This document shows, one piece after another, positions 11,997 to 24,265 of a DNA stretch of 64,000 nt. The translations under genes were made by a program, and so were the position numbers. Source of the DNA: Adineta vaga (lineage: Eukaryota > Rotifera); contig CP075494.1 of the NCBI GenBank assembly GCA_021613535.1, forward strand, positions 2,046,001 to 2,110,000, in the 5' to 3' direction. Numbering within the stretch: the stretch's first letter is position 1; each line of letters starts with the position of its first letter. The notes under the pieces are model-generated. The model was not told where the DNA came from. It worked only from the letters and a program-made list of their open reading frames with translations, and made no database searches.

Positions 11997-12422
11997 ATGC
12001 CAGTAACGCTAAAAGATGTGATTAACAACACCGTCGGTAGTAATATTACTTATGTGGCGAATGCCTACTCAACTTCAGAAGGTCAATTTGTTTGGCTCCT
12101 TATATACACTGATGACATCGAGTTATCAAAATTAAATCTCACATTCAGCACGACAGGCACTGGAAGTTTAAGTCTAACAGTAGAACCAGCGAGTGAATGC
12201 ACTGTCTTACGTATTCCATACAAAAAGTTTCACAAATACGAGCGCACAAGATGTCGCGAACGGATATCAATTATTTCTCATACTCAAGAAATTTTAGTTG
12301 TTAATTATGAAATTCCTGCAAATCATTCGTTTATTATAACTAGACAAGGTCAAATCGTACGTCAAAAATACGGATCAAACAATCTCTTCGAAGATGAATA
12401 TGGAAACAATCATCGTTCATAG
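11997..12422 (+). CDS. Small beta-rich protein of unknown function
   Basis: A single-exon frame of 141 codons from an ATG in 'cataaaaatgcc', a plausible start context. The product has no signal peptide or membrane segment; hydrophobic stretches alternate in a beta-strand-like pattern (VWLLIYTDDIEL, LSLTVEPASECTVLRI, EILVVNYEIP), with a charged C-terminal tail (LFEDEYGNNHRS). Two or three Cys are present. Base composition is more balanced than the flanks, supporting real coding. I do not recognise the family. The ORF at 12480-12677 downstream is low-complexity and not called. Confidence 0.55.
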   Translation: MPVTLKDVINNTVGSNITYVANAYSTSEGQFVWLLIYTDDIELSKLNLTFSTTGTGSLSLTVEPASECTVLRIPYKKFHKYERTRCRERISIISHTQEILVVNYEIPANHSFIITRQGQIVRQKYGSNNLFEDEYGNNHRS

Positions 12423-12795
12423 TAAAAACTGTTATAAGGTTGCCCTCACACACCTTATTTTCTTTCATTTTATCAGAAAATGTCGTGCCTATTCTTAATC
12501 TACATCCATACCTATCCGCACCCGCTAAAAGCTCTATACGAAAAAAAAGAAAAAGAAATACTTACGTTGGATCGTAAAATTCATTATCAATCATATAAAA
12601 CGAAGAAATTCGTTGAAAAAGTATTGATCACACGTTGTAAACATATGTCAACTATTGACTTACTCATAGAAATCTAAAAGGAGGAAAATTAATAAACTAA
12701 ATGTGAATATTTTCTTGATAAATTTGAGTAGTAACGATCGACTGCTATCTGTTGAAATTAAGCCTCAAAAATATTGATAAGAATCTTGAAAAATA

Positions 12796-12858
12796 CATCT
12801 TAAGGATGTGGGTAAAAAAGACACCTTTACTCTCACCCAGACCCTCACACCTTCAATG
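12796..12858. repeat. Telomere-motif palindrome
   Basis: Left arm catcttaaggatgtgggta, pyrimidine-rich loop, right arm ctcacccagaccctcacac. It ends about 17 bp beyond the stop codon of the minus-strand kelch gene, between two convergent genes. Confidence 0.7.
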
Positions 12859-12874
12859 CCGTAGTTATTTTTTT

Positions 12875-14201
12875 TTACAATAGTTCATATAATTCTGCAG
12901 TATTTTTGGCTCCACGATCATAACCACCAGCAACTAAAATTTTTCCGTTTGTCAATGTTGCTGCTATGTGATCAGTCCGAGTATGACTCATGTTTCCAGC
13001 AATTATCCAATTTCCTGTCAATGGATCATACAATTCAGTGGTAATCAGTTCATCAATAGCATATCCACCGGCAATCAATACTTGTCCATTTGTTAATACG
13101 GATGCTGTATGATCAAACCGAATATCCTTTAAACCATTGATAACCGTCCATGTTTCTGTAGTTGGATCATATAATTCAGCACGACTTGCAGGATCATGTG
13201 ATCCACCAATAACTAATACTTTTCCATTTGCTAATACAGTTGCTGTATGGCTTTGTCGTCCACTCGTCATATTGCCAGTATATGTCCATGTTTCTGTCAA
13301 AGGATCATACAGTTCAGCAGTGCGTTCATTAGGATGATCACTTCCACCAACGACTAGAACTCTTCCATCTTTTAACACGCATGCGGTATGATGTTCTCGT
13401 CCACTATTCATACTGGTAGTATTTGTCCATGTTTCGGTTGACATATCAAATAATTCAGCACTATCTAGATGAGTACCACCATTAAATCCACCAGTAATTA
13501 AAACTTTGCCATTCGGTAATATAGTTGCTGCATGTTCACTTCGTGCATCTTGCAGTGAACCTGTAAATGTCCAAATACCTGTTGATGGATCATACAATTC
13601 CGCGGTATCCTGATAACTATGAGAAGCTTCTCCACCCGCAACTAATACTTTTCCGTTTGTTAACATAGATGATGTGTGAAATTCTCTTTCAATATTCATG
13701 TCACCAGTAAGCGTCCAAGTGCCTGCCGATGGATCGTATAACTCAGCAGTTTTTAATTGATATACACTACCCATTCCACCGGTAATTAAAACTCTTCCAT
13801 CATTCAACACAGATGCTGCATGTCGATACCGTGCATTAACCAGGTCACCAGTGTTACGCCAAACTAAATGGAAAAACAATAGTTCCAAAGAAAGAATCTG
13901 ATAGCAACGGATCGAGAAAATCCCAATAATAAATTCATGACAACTCACCATACTCTTGATAGGACGTCGTAGTGGTTGTTGTAATTGTAGTTGATGTAGT
14001 TGTTGTTGTAGTTGATGTTGTGGTAGTAATTTCAGACTTCGTCGGTTTAAGAATAATAAACTTTAATATGAGCGAAAAAACAATTATACATAATACAAGA
14101 ATAATTAAACCTATACAAATAAATTTAGTTCGACGTTGCTGCCACCACTGAAAGCGCTTTATTTCTCTAACAGCAGTATCGCTGAATGGATTAGAATTCA
14201 T
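12875..14201 (-). CDS. Type II membrane protein with Thr-rich stalk and kelch propeller
   Basis: Two exons, 14201-13949 and 13863-12875, close into 413 codons; the intron is 85 nt (GTGAGT...TTTAG). The start is the Met of MNSNPFSDTAVR, not the longer upstream frame, because the upstream part is AT-rich and lacks protein-like composition. Residues 1-30 are cytosolic and basic, followed by one membrane helix (FICIGLIILVLCIIVFSLIL) and a stalk of about 25 mostly Thr residues. Then come seven kelch-type blades of about 47 residues, each with NGKVLITGG, AELYDP, TWT and a Met/Arg/His-Thr segment; the first strands and the last half-blade (AELYELL) probably close one seven-bladed propeller. It is likely displayed outside the cell or in the secretory lumen; ligand unknown. 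A second gene of the same plan starts at 62907. Confidence 0.85.
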
Positions 14202-14393
14202 CGTTTGTCTTAAAAAAAGAACTTTAACTAACAAACTACAATAAGATATTGTTCTTTTATTCTTAACGTAATAACTAAAGATAAACGTTATTATTTTGAG
14301 GACGTACAACCATGCTTTGTCATATGATAACGCAGAACTCTGTTGATACATGTATGATAATGCAAAATCGTTTTTATTTTCGAATAGTTTTAA

Positions 14394-14444
14394 GAGAGTG
14401 GAATTGATATGAAAATATGCCATCTTCACTCACACCCTCAAGAT
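14394..14444. repeat. Telomere-motif palindrome, left arm eroded
   Basis: Right arm cactcacaccctcaagat is well preserved; the left arm is reduced to agagagtgga. It lies between the divergent kelch (-) and GPCR (+) genes. Confidence 0.5.
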
Positions 14445-14755
14445 TTCATTCGAGAAAGTTTTTGAATATTTTGTCCATCTTCAAAAGACGATATAAATTG
14501 ATTTTAACTTCAAATAAACAAATCAAAATACATCTTTTGAAAGTTCAGAATTATATATCTAGGATATTCTTTTCTACAGAATTAATTGATAATTTATTTT
14601 TACACCTTTCATTTGATCTCTTATGTCGTACCTATAATGCGCTTTAAAGAAATCATGATTTAATTAAATTTTATGAAAAAAAAACTTTTTGCTTGAAGTC
14701 TTTAGTATAAAAAAAAGTAAAATAAAAAGATTTTCTTTGTAAAATATTCCTAAGA

Positions 14756-15779
14756 ATGTCGTTAAGCATAATATTAACAGATGTTTACTATAAAATAATT
14801 CGTTATGGTTTATCAATAATCTTTGCATTTGGTGTTGTTGGTTGTTTATTTAATTTAATACTTTTTTCTCGTCAAAAATTTCGTCATGTTTCCTGTTGTT
14901 TATGTATGTATTGTTTAAAAGAATTTTCTTTCTTAAAAAATTTCAATTTTAATAGATTTTCTAAGTGGATCATGTAGTAGTTTAATCTCATTATTTTTTG
15001 GAATGATTCCAACATTTTATTTACTTGATCATGTTTATCCTGGAAGTTATTCAATAATCTTTTGTAAAATGCAAGGTTATATAACACATACAAATTTACA
15101 AATTACACGAGTATTTCTTCTTTTATCATGTTTTGATCGTTATACACTTAGTTCAACAAATCAATTTTTAAGAAAATTTGCTCAACCATATATTGCATTA
15201 AGATTAATTCCAATTGTTATTATATTATCTTATTTACTTGCAATACATTTAATAATTTATTTAGAAATATTTTCAAGTAGATGTGGATTATATAATACAT
15301 CTGTATTAACATATAATAGTATTTATACAATAGTAACAATACCAATTTTATATCCATTAATAATGTTAATATGTTCAATCTTAACGTATATGAATTTAAA
15401 AAACCGACAAAAACGACTTGCACAAATTCAACAAAGAATTATTGATAAAACTTATCAAAAAGATAAAAAAATCTTTGTAACATTAGTTTTTCAAATAATT
15501 CTTTATTTTCTTTCAGCAGGTCTTTATGCACCAAATGTTCTTTATAATAAAATAACAGAAAATAGTTTCAAATCAACTGATCAACAAACTATTGAATTGT
15601 TAATTCAAAGAATTGCAGTGAATTTAATTTATATTTATCCATCATTATCATTTTATGTATTTACATTAACATCAAGAACATTTCGAAAAGAATTTTTTTC
15701 ACTTTTCAATTATCGACCACGAAGAAGAATTCAAGTTATTGTAACAACAAATAGAACAAACAATCAAGATACATTTTAA
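14756..15779 (+). CDS. Class A (rhodopsin-like) GPCR, orphan
   Basis: Two exons, 14756-14903 and 14956-15779, close exactly into 323 codons across a 52-nt intron (GTATGT...AATAG). Translating through the intron gives a false stop, which is why the gene looks broken if read straight. Seven hydrophobic segments are visible. TM1 is followed by NLILFSRQKFR, TM3 ends with CFDRY (the E/DRY G-protein motif), and TM7 is followed by the basic tail segment TSRTFRKEF. The IL3 region is basic (KNRQKRLAQIQQRI). The general style is that of the many orphan peptide/chemosensory-type receptors in rotifers. Ligand cannot be inferred. The related gene at 58822 is intronless. Confidence 0.82.
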
Positions 15780-16959
15780 TTAAAATATTTCTTAAGAAAT
15801 TAAACCTTAAAGATACTTTCGAAATCATAAATATGTCATTGTAAAAAGATTATTAAAAGTACTTGCAATAAACTCTTCGTCAACATCGCCTCCGTATCAA
15901 TTATGCTGATGTGCGAATTTTAATTAAATGCATTTTGAGTGACGTCACATATCCTACAGATTAGGGATGTTGAAAATTCATCATTCTCTATAGAGATAAT
16001 CCATGATCCACTGGAGATGACTCTCGTTTCATACCCTCATATTTTCATTCTCATTCATATAAATTAAAATGACTCTTCGACAAAATAAAAGAAGAGTCAA
16101 CAAATGAAAGGAGACAAGAGGAAAAAACCTATGAAAATAAAAAATCGTATATATTCGACAGTATCTACAGTTTTTGTTGATGAATACTTATTTTGTTATA
16201 TCATCCAACTTCTCGACTGATTTTATTTGTTTGTATAAGTCAACTATGCTTGTAAAATCATCAGTAAAAAGAGACAATAATCTGAAAATGTTGATATTCA
16301 AGTACAACTTCAAGAATCCATCAACCAACTAAAAACACTAAACGATGCTCATAAATGTGAAAAATATATTCATTTTATCTCGAAACAATATTCATGCACT
16401 TCGACAAATATCTGCTCTTTATATCTATAATAATGTTGAAACCATAAAGATATCGTGAATAACACAGTTCTAAAAACGAAGTTAATTTAGAGAATCTAAC
16501 TATTCATATGATTTGTTCAATTTTAACTAAAAACAATATACTCCTTGTAGTTAAAGCTCATTCCCAAATAAATAAATATGAAGCTTATATTTACAGTCAC
16601 AGAATAAAATTTGAGATATATTTTGAGTGTGCATGTCCAATACACGGATACCCTCACATCCAGACCCACACCCTCAAGATGACTATACCAATTTTTATTT
16701 CTCTTCATCAAGACTTTATGTTCATTTTGTTTCCTCAATTTGAATTTCAAATATCTCAATATTTCAGATTAAATGAAATGATCGATTTTTGTTCCATATT
16801 CACATGAGAAAATCAAGATGAATTTCTTCTTTATTGAAAAAATCGAAGAAAAATGTATGAGAAAAAAACAAAGAGAGAATAATAATATCAAATATCACTT
16901 TTTTTTTCTTTGTAGAAAAAATATATCAATTTGATTTTGTGAAAAGATTTTATTAAAAA
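15780..16959. other. Intergenic region with palindrome and duplication boundary
   Basis: No gene is supported; ORFs at 16508-16807 and 16523-16759 are opposite-strand overlaps without features. A palindrome ends at about 16680, and the duplicated block shared with 25 kb begins at the next bases (from about 16678), so promoter and 5' UTR of the NHL gene were duplicated too. Confidence 0.6.
16623..16680. repeat. Telomere-motif palindrome at a duplication breakpoint
   Basis: Left arm gagtgtgcatg is weak; right arm ccagacccacaccctcaaga is strong. The following bases, atgactatacc, are the first bases shared with the copy at 25 kb. Confidence 0.6.
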
Positions 16960-17981
16960 ATGTTGAACTTTCACATTTTCATCATTATTCTTCTTTTTAT
17001 TTTCCATAATGAAATAAAAGGTAAATCATTCGACTTTTCATTGATAAGATGAATAGCAAAGCATTGTAAATTAAAGAACCTTATTGAAAAATTTATTTAA
17101 ATATATATTCTTTTAGCTCTTTCATTTAATCAACCAAATTTATCTTCAGCAGCAACTTGGAATCGTAATGGAATTACTTTTGCGAATGAATCGATTGTTG
17201 GAGAATATCCTAGAAGCATTTTTATTAATACAAACAATACAATCTATATCATTAATCAAAATAGGAAGAGGATTGTAATATGGTTTAATAATAGTCTCAA
17301 ACCAACACATTTCTTTCCTGGCAACTTCTCAACTTCCTATTCTCTGTTTGTAACATCAAATGGTAATATTTATATTGATAATGGTTTTTTGCATAAAAAA
17401 GTCGAAAGATGGATATCAAAGAACATGACTTTTGATATTGTTATGAGTGTAAATTCATCTTGTTATGATCTCTTTGTCGATATTAATGATAATTTGTATT
17501 GTTCAATGCAGCGACAGAATAAAGTAGTAAAACGAGACTTGAAAAGTTCTTCATTGACACCAGTTATTATTGCTGGAACAGGTAATCTGGGATTTGCTTC
17601 TAATGAACTTAATAGTCCTCATGGAATTTTTGTTGATATTAATTTGGATTTATATGTGGCAGATTGTGGGAATAATCGAATTCAGTTGTTTCAATCAGGA
17701 GAAATAAATGCTATTACAGTTGTAGGTACGGAATCACTGAAGGCAACTATTTCACTTAAATCTCCTAGTGTAATTGTATTGGATGCTAAGCAATACTTAT
17801 TTATTGTGGATTCTTGGGGTAATCGTATTGTTGGAGAAGGACCTTATGGTTTTCGATGTTTAATTGGATGTTATGGAGCAGGTTCTCGATCTAATCAATT
17901 AAACAAACCAATTACTATGAGTTTCGACAGTTTTGGTAATATATTTGTTGTTGACAATGAGAATCATCGCATTCAAAAATT
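16678..17981 (+). repeat. Recent segmental duplication, copy 1
   Basis: About 1.3 kb aligned base by base with 25031-26335: 5' flank, signal-peptide exon, intron and the first NHL exon. I see only scattered single-base changes and no large indel, so identity is very high (estimated about 98-99% by eye). Homology ends abruptly at 'attcaaaaatt' (about 17981). Confidence 0.85.
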
Positions 17982-17991
17982 CTTCATTTAA
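16960..17991 (+). CDS. Secreted single NHL-propeller protein (truncated receptor duplicate)
   Basis: Exons 16960-17020 and 17117-17991. Exon 1 encodes the signal peptide (MLNFHIFIIILLFIFHNEIKG); exon 2 encodes one propeller of about 290 residues with NHL-type repeats (PHGIFVDINLDLYVADCGNN, KQYLFIVDSWGNRIVG, FGNIFVVDNENHRIQKF). It is nearly identical to the first propeller of the receptor at 25314-30476, but the duplication stops inside the exon, and the frame ends after Phe-Phe-Ile at the junction. The predicted product is therefore soluble, without the further propellers or 7TM. Start, splice sites and frame are intact, so it could be a working secreted protein or a fresh duplicate that has not yet decayed. 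Confidence 0.72.
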
Positions 17992-18548
17992 ATTGTGTTT
18001 TCGATAGTTTTTAACACTGCCGGACAGTTGGGCACGATTAAAAACTTCATCGCTGATCGAAGTTGTAACACGATGTAAATTTTTCTTTGTTGTTGAATTG
18101 CTATTCCAATTTGTCGTATATTTATTTGATGTATCATAATCTTCTGGGGCACATGAGTCAGAATCATCCTCATCCTCAGAATCTTCGTCATCGGAGGAGA
18201 GCCGCTCCTCGTCAAGTTTATTACGGTCATACTCTTCTAGAAAATACACACGAAACTAAAAGAAATGAAGAAAAGAACAAGTATATTAACTCAGTTGAAC
18301 TAGCACTTGCTTAAAAAGAAAAATAACAATTTGACACTTACATTCGATATTTGACAATTATAAAGTTCTTACCGGTGTTTTTCGATTCTGGATCCTCTTG
18401 TTGTTGTTGTTTGTTTTGTTGTCTTTTTGGTCGTTTCTTGATAGTTGATCCTATATGAACGTAAAACAATATCACTTTAATTTTCTCTCAGACATTACTA
18501 TAGGGATGACATAGAGTTAGATATATACTTACCACGTCGAGTTGGCAT
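17899..18548 (-). CDS. Acidic, probably nuclear protein; 3' end replaced by antisense NHL sequence
   Basis: Exons 18548-18533, 18450-18373 and 18236-17899 join in frame. The product starts MPTRR, has a basic NLS-like run (KKRPKRQQNK, then Gln-rich) and a strongly acidic segment (SSDDEDSEDEDDSDS), then a Ser/Thr/Asn-rich region. From about 17982 downwards the frame runs through the antisense of the duplicated NHL exon, so the last 25-30 residues are not ancestral: the gene was cut by the duplication. Function unknown; possibly now a pseudogene. The acceptor of exon 3 (ttttctag at about 18237) was chosen because it keeps the frame. Confidence 0.5.
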
Positions 18549-20216
18549 CTTAGTTGAGTTATTTCAATTTCGAAAGTTCTCTAATCAGATCTAAAAATAT
18601 AAAAATTTGAAGCAATCAATATAGTTTTTGTATTTGTTGGAGTATAATCAGGAACACAACATAGAAAGCAACCATATATACATCGATTTTCTGAGAGAAA
18701 TCAACACACATATTTCGTACCTCATAAGTATATTGCAGACGGCACAGAGAGAAAAAAGTAATGTTCTCTATTATTTCCTATTTTACACGAGATTGCATAC
18801 GAATATTGAAGTACTTATATTATGAAGTAGAAGAATAAAGAAAAATACCATAGGGACAGATATTCCCAGCAAATATCAACCATCAACGTCTTTAAAAACA
18901 TTCATTTTGACGTTCTATGCCTAGACAAAAAAATATGCATTCGCTTCTTTTATACAAGATAATCATGATAATTCTTTCTCATTAGATATAAGATTATTCT
19001 TCTAATTGAAAATCCAGAGATTTTTAAAGTTTCTATCGCGACACCGGCATGTTTTTAGCAGTGATAGATATCTTTGATGTGGATAAGAACATATTTAATA
19101 GTAACATCACCCACACCCTTTTTCTCTATGAATGAATAGAAGTTTGTATGTAATCATATTGTTATTACACATATACAATACAGCGGGTATGGATGTGAGA
19201 ATAAGGAGTACACCCACATCCACCCATTTATCCAAATTGAATATGTTTTTCAATATAATACTACCAATGCATGCGTAACGCCGTGGCAGCTGTTTTTATG
19301 AACAAAACTGCATAGATACACGAGCGGATTATATACAAAATGAGATTTCACCCGTTTGTGTTAATCTAAAGCTGATGTTTTCAATGAAAATTTTACTCGA
19401 ATAAATGAACAATGAATATGATTATGCTTCAGTATTAAACACGAGGTAAAATACAAGTGATTGATGATCATAATTTGTTACTTCAGATGAATTTCTTTTC
19501 CTATTTTATTTAAGACGCTAGATTTTTAGTTATAATAAATCTCTTAGAGTAAAATTCAATATTATCGTAGGATAAATTTGCTTGCGTAAGTGTTGCACAA
19601 CTTTGGTTTCAAGTGAAACTTTACGAGTTCTTTCGATTCAAAAAAAACAAAATGGTGTCCAAAGCTCTCTCTCATCCTCGCTTTTTTTGTGTAAAAACGT
19701 CAAGGATATGAATAGAAGTAAACTATTCTCATTAATAACAATATCTTGAAATAAAAACGGATTTGATTATAAATATTATCTTTATATTTCATTACAGGAA
19801 TAAAACGTATAACATCAAACCACGTGCGATGTATTTTCTATATTTTTTGTCAATTCAGTACCTCACCTGGATGATTAATTTGATAAAATACCTCTCTAGC
19901 AAACAAGCAAAATATCAAACGCTTTTTTTTTCTCATGTAAATTGTCTTTTTTCAATGAGGTATATATCATATTCGTCACATATCAATGATCACTTGGAGA
20001 GAAAAAGACGGATAGGTGAGTATTGCGCTTATATCTATCATTGTATCCTTTAACGAAAGTAAAAGCACATTTACAGAGCTGAAAGTAAATTTAATATTCA
20101 GAGTGAACAAACCAAAAGTGGATTCCAATGTCGGATTAGTCAACTTCGTCCATACTGCATAATAAAAATTCTCATTGCGTATATGATTTTTTTCTTCTAA
20201 GGGCAATTTCGTTACA
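18549..20216. other. Intergenic region
   Basis: AT-rich, no supported gene. It holds the palindrome at 19184-19228 and a lone right arm (tcacccacaccctt) at about 19106. The ORF at 19763-20053 is compositionally random. The last few hundred bases should contain the promoter of the ABC transporter. Confidence 0.5.
19184..19228. repeat. Telomere-motif palindrome
   Basis: gcgggtatggatgtgag, short loop, then acacccacatccaccca. The arms are shorter than in other copies. Confidence 0.55.
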
Positions 20217-23200
20217 ATGAAATCAAAAGTGAATGACGAGAAAACTGATGAGTATCAACCATTGTTAAATTCAAAGAACAATTCGCCTGAGCAGAGTGTA
20301 CCTCGTCAACGTCAACCATCGCGTCTTGAATGGGCTGAATCATCTTGGATACGATTATGGTATATTATCAGTTGGCAATGGATCAATCCTTTACTTTCAT
20401 TAGGTTATAAAACTACTTTGTCAGAAGAAGATTTGGATGACTTACCTAATCAAGAAAAATGTTCTGTTTTGTATGATATGATAAAAAACTCCCAAACAGA
20501 ACACGAGAAAACATTCATCATATTTCGACGAGTGTTTTGGAAACGTTATTTATTAGTTACGTCTCTCCGATTGCCCATAATGATCTTTGTCATTGCTCAA
20601 CCATTGTTTTTATACAAACTAGTTCTATATATTACAGATCATCAACATAATCAATTGTCTCCATCGGCGCCAGTTTATAGTGGTTACTTATATGCAGCCG
20701 GCTTGTTTAGTTGTGCGCTTTTTCAAGCACTTTTTTATCATCAATATTATTTCTACTCAGCTCGTCTTGATCTAATGATTCGAAACTCCCTTCTATCAAC
20801 TATTTTTGCACATTTGTTGTCAATCAATACGACGACATTACGACAAGTAGGAACTAACTATGTCACGAGTATTGTTACTAATGATGTAACAAAGTTCGAA
20901 GAATTTTCTAAACATACTGCCTACATAATCGAAGCACCATTCATTTCTGCCGTTATTTTTGGTTTACTCTATTGGATTAATGGATTTTGGTCAACAGTAT
21001 CTGGTTATCTTATATTCATCCTATTGATTCCATTGCAAGTGACTTTAGGTCAAAAATTTAATCAACACCGTAAGAACGTTGTCGTCCATACTGACCGACG
21101 TATCCATGCGTGTGAAGAACTTATTCGAGGAATTCATGTTATTAAGATGTACAATTGGGAAGAATATATGAAAAAACGAGTTTGTGAAACGCGTGAGCCT
21201 GAAATAAATAGTATTCGACATGCATTTGTTTTACGTGCAATAAATATGGGCTTGTTCTTGGCATCGATACCTCTTACTGGATTTGCTACATATTTTGGTG
21301 CTTGGCTTAGTGGACGTCATTTAACAACAATTCAACTTTTTATTACTCTCGCATTCTTTTCGCAAATGCGTTTTCCAGTGATGTACTCATTACCGGTTGC
21401 CATTGAAAAATTAGTAGTAATTCGTCAATCATGGAAGAGAATTATTAAATTTCTTCAATTAACTTCCGAACACGAACAAAAACTACTAGACCCAAAAGAT
21501 TCTCAGCAAAAAGGAACAATTACGATGCACGATGCTTCATTTTCATGGGATGAACGTAATTGTTGTCTTTCATTACTTAATATTCGTATTGAACCAGGAA
21601 CATTCGTAGGTATTGTTGGACCGGTTGGATCTGGTAAATCCTCATTATTTTCAGCTATTCTTGGGGAAATGATTCTAGTAGATGGTCAAATCAATGTTAA
21701 TAATAGTTCTTTTTCTTATGCCGCACAATCTCCATGGATATTTGCGGATACATTACGCGCAAACATTATCTTCGGAAAATCCTTCGATGAACAACGTTAT
21801 AGAAGTGTTTTACATGCTTGTTGTCTCGATATTGATTTGACTATTCTTGGATCTAATGCAGATTTGACAATGATTGGTGAAAATGGGGTGAATTTAAGCG
21901 GAGGTCAAAAGGCACGCGTATGTTTAGCACGTGCTTTGTATGCAGATTCGGATATTTATCTTCTTGATGATCCATTAGCTGCAGTTGATCGAGTTGTAGC
22001 AAAACGAATCTATGACAAATGCATTGGCCCAAAAGGATTATTGAAAAATAAAACTCGTCTATTAATCACACATCAAACACAGTATTTAACTAAATGTCAA
22101 CAAATAATCGTGTGCGATCAAGGCAAAATGCAAATAAAAACTCCAAATTACAATCTCAATCAACAGGATAATGAAGATGAAGAAGAAAAACAAATATCAG
22201 CAGCTATGCTCGATATCGGACAATTATCTGCGTCTCATCAATCAATTATTGTGAAAGAAACATCGAAAACCCTACATATTCGTAGTTCTTTGTGGTATTC
22301 TCTTTTTACTGCACCACCATTAAAGGCTTTAGGTTTATGTCTCACGCTTATTCTTCTTTTATGTGGTCAAATACTTCATGATGGTACTAATCTATGGCTT
22401 GCTTTTACCTCGCGACAATTGAAATACGCAAAGTCTACTAATTCTATTCCTCTGTCAACTTACTTTATTTTAACTATTGCAACATTATTTGTAGCAATCG
22501 TACGCAGTAATTTTTTCTTTTATCAAATTTTGAATGGTTCAAATTATCTTCATAATAAAATGCTTTCTGGATTGTTACATGCATCGATGCGTTTCTTCGA
22601 AAGTAATCCAAGTGGACGAATTCTGAATCGAATGAGTAAAGATCAACAAATTGTTGACGAAACATTACCTGAAATCTTATTCGATGCCATACAATCCTTG
22701 TTATTACCAATTGGATTTATTTGTATCATTCTCATTATCAATCTATGGATGATACCTATAACTATTTTCGTAGTAATTATATTTTGGTTCTATTTTCGAT
22801 ATTACATTCGATCAAGTCAACAACTTAAACGAATGGAAAGTATGACGCGCAGTCCGATTTATGGATTATTTGCATCATCACTGAAGGGTTTAACTACTAT
22901 TCGTGCATTTAAAGTTGAAAATGATCTTATAAATGCAATTGAAACTTTTATTGATGACAATACACGTCTACACCTTCATCTGTCAGGCACAACGCGTTGG
23001 TTCACATGTCGAATGGATCTTCTAGCAACTTTATTTGTATTTTTTCCTGCTTTTGCTGCTGTTATCGCGCCCACTAGAGTAGATGCAATATTTTTAACAC
23101 TCACTTTGTTTTATAGTATTAATATAACTGCACGATTACAGCATGCTATTCGACAATCAGCAGACGCATACAATCACATGACTAGTGCAGAACGTATCGA

Positions 23201-24033
23201 TGAATATGGCGATTTGCCACCAGAAGAAGATAATGGTGGATCGAAAAGATTAATTAAAACATCAGCTGATTGGCCAAGTCAGGGAGAAATTCGATTCCAC
23301 AATTATTCCTTACGCTATCAATCGAATCAAGAAGCAACATTGAAAAATCTAAATTTGGTCATTAATTCTGCTGAAAAAGTTGGAATTATAGGTCGCACGG
23401 GTAAGAATGATTTAATTATTGTTGCTCAACGAAACTGTTTCCTTTGATATTTTAATAGGTGCAGGTAAATCATCTGTATTTCAAGGTCTTTTACGTTTAG
23501 TTGATCGATCGTGTATTGATGGTGAAATTCTTATTGATGATATTGATATTAGTCGTATTACTTTGAATCATCTTCGTTCACAGATCAGTGTTATTCCGCA
23601 AAATCCGATACTTTTCTCTGGAACTCTTCGATTTAATCTTGATCCATTGAACTTTTATAGTGACGAACAATGTTGGAAAGTTTTGGAAATTGTTCAATTG
23701 AAAGAAATGGTTTTCAATCATCCCCAAGGTCTTCATATGTCAATAGCTGAATCAGGTCATAATTTAAGTATTGGTCAATGTCAATTAATTTGTGTTTCTC
23801 GAGCTCTTCTTCGAGAAAGTCGAATATTATTAATTGATGAAGCCACTGCTAATGTGGATCATGAAACTGATCAATTACTACAATCATTAATAGTTGATGT
23901 AGTTAAAGATCGAACTGTATTAACCATTGCTCATCGATTGAATACAGTGACAAACAATGATCGACTTCTTTTGTTGGACGGTGGGAAAATCGTCGATTTC
24001 GATGTACCTGAAACAGTTTTAAATCATGTTTAA
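20217..24033 (+). CDS. ABCC-type (MRP4-like) full ABC transporter
   Basis: Two exons, 20217-23400 and 23459-24033, close into 1252 codons; the 58-nt intron falls inside the second Walker A (ATA GGT CGC ACG G | GT GCA GGT AAA). Order: N-terminal linker (about 1-110), TMD1, NBD1 (Walker A GPVGSGKSS near residue 468, SPWIFADTLRANI Q-loop, LSGGQKAR signature, DIYLLDDPLAAVD Walker B), TMD2 (with SNPSGRILNRMSKD), NBD2 (GRTGAGKSS, QNPILFSGTL, LSIGQCQL, ILLIDEATANVD). No extra N-terminal TMD0 is present, so it is a 'short' ABCC like ABCC4. NBD1 has Asp after Walker B (degenerate catalytic Glu) and NBD2 has Glu, the usual ABCC asymmetry. Likely exports organic anions or conjugates across the plasma membrane. 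No disabling change seen. Confidence 0.93.
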
Positions 24034-24122
24034 TAATCATTTGAGATTAATCAAAAAGAGATTAAGAACTATTTTCATATTTCACTTCAACTAATGAATG
24101 AAATAGAAATAATAAACTTCTA

Positions 24123-24175
24123 TTTCACATGTTTTTTTTTTCGACACTTCTCCTCACGCTCTCACTAGGCACACA
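24123..24175 (+). repeat. Short dispersed repeat, copy 1
   Basis: It shares cacatgttttttttttcg, acacttctcctcacgctctc and actaggcacaa with 30645-30697, with few changes. Both copies lie downstream of a gene on the same strand (about 90 and 170 bp past the stop). Nature unknown: a transposon end or a conserved 3' element. Confidence 0.5.
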
Positions 24176-24265
24176 AGTCGATTATTAATTTTTACAAATG
24201 TTCACAAAGAAAACAGATAACCCACTGGATACATCATTCGTAACAAGTAAACTTAATTTTCTACT

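Noticed and set aside
14202-14429. N-terminal extension of the kelch gene
   Set aside because: In frame but AT-driven composition; the Met at 14201 directly precedes a normal cytosolic/TM start.
14756-15779. Class A GPCR as a frameshifted pseudogene
   Set aside because: The apparent break is a clean 52-nt GT-AG intron; the two exons close exactly into one frame.
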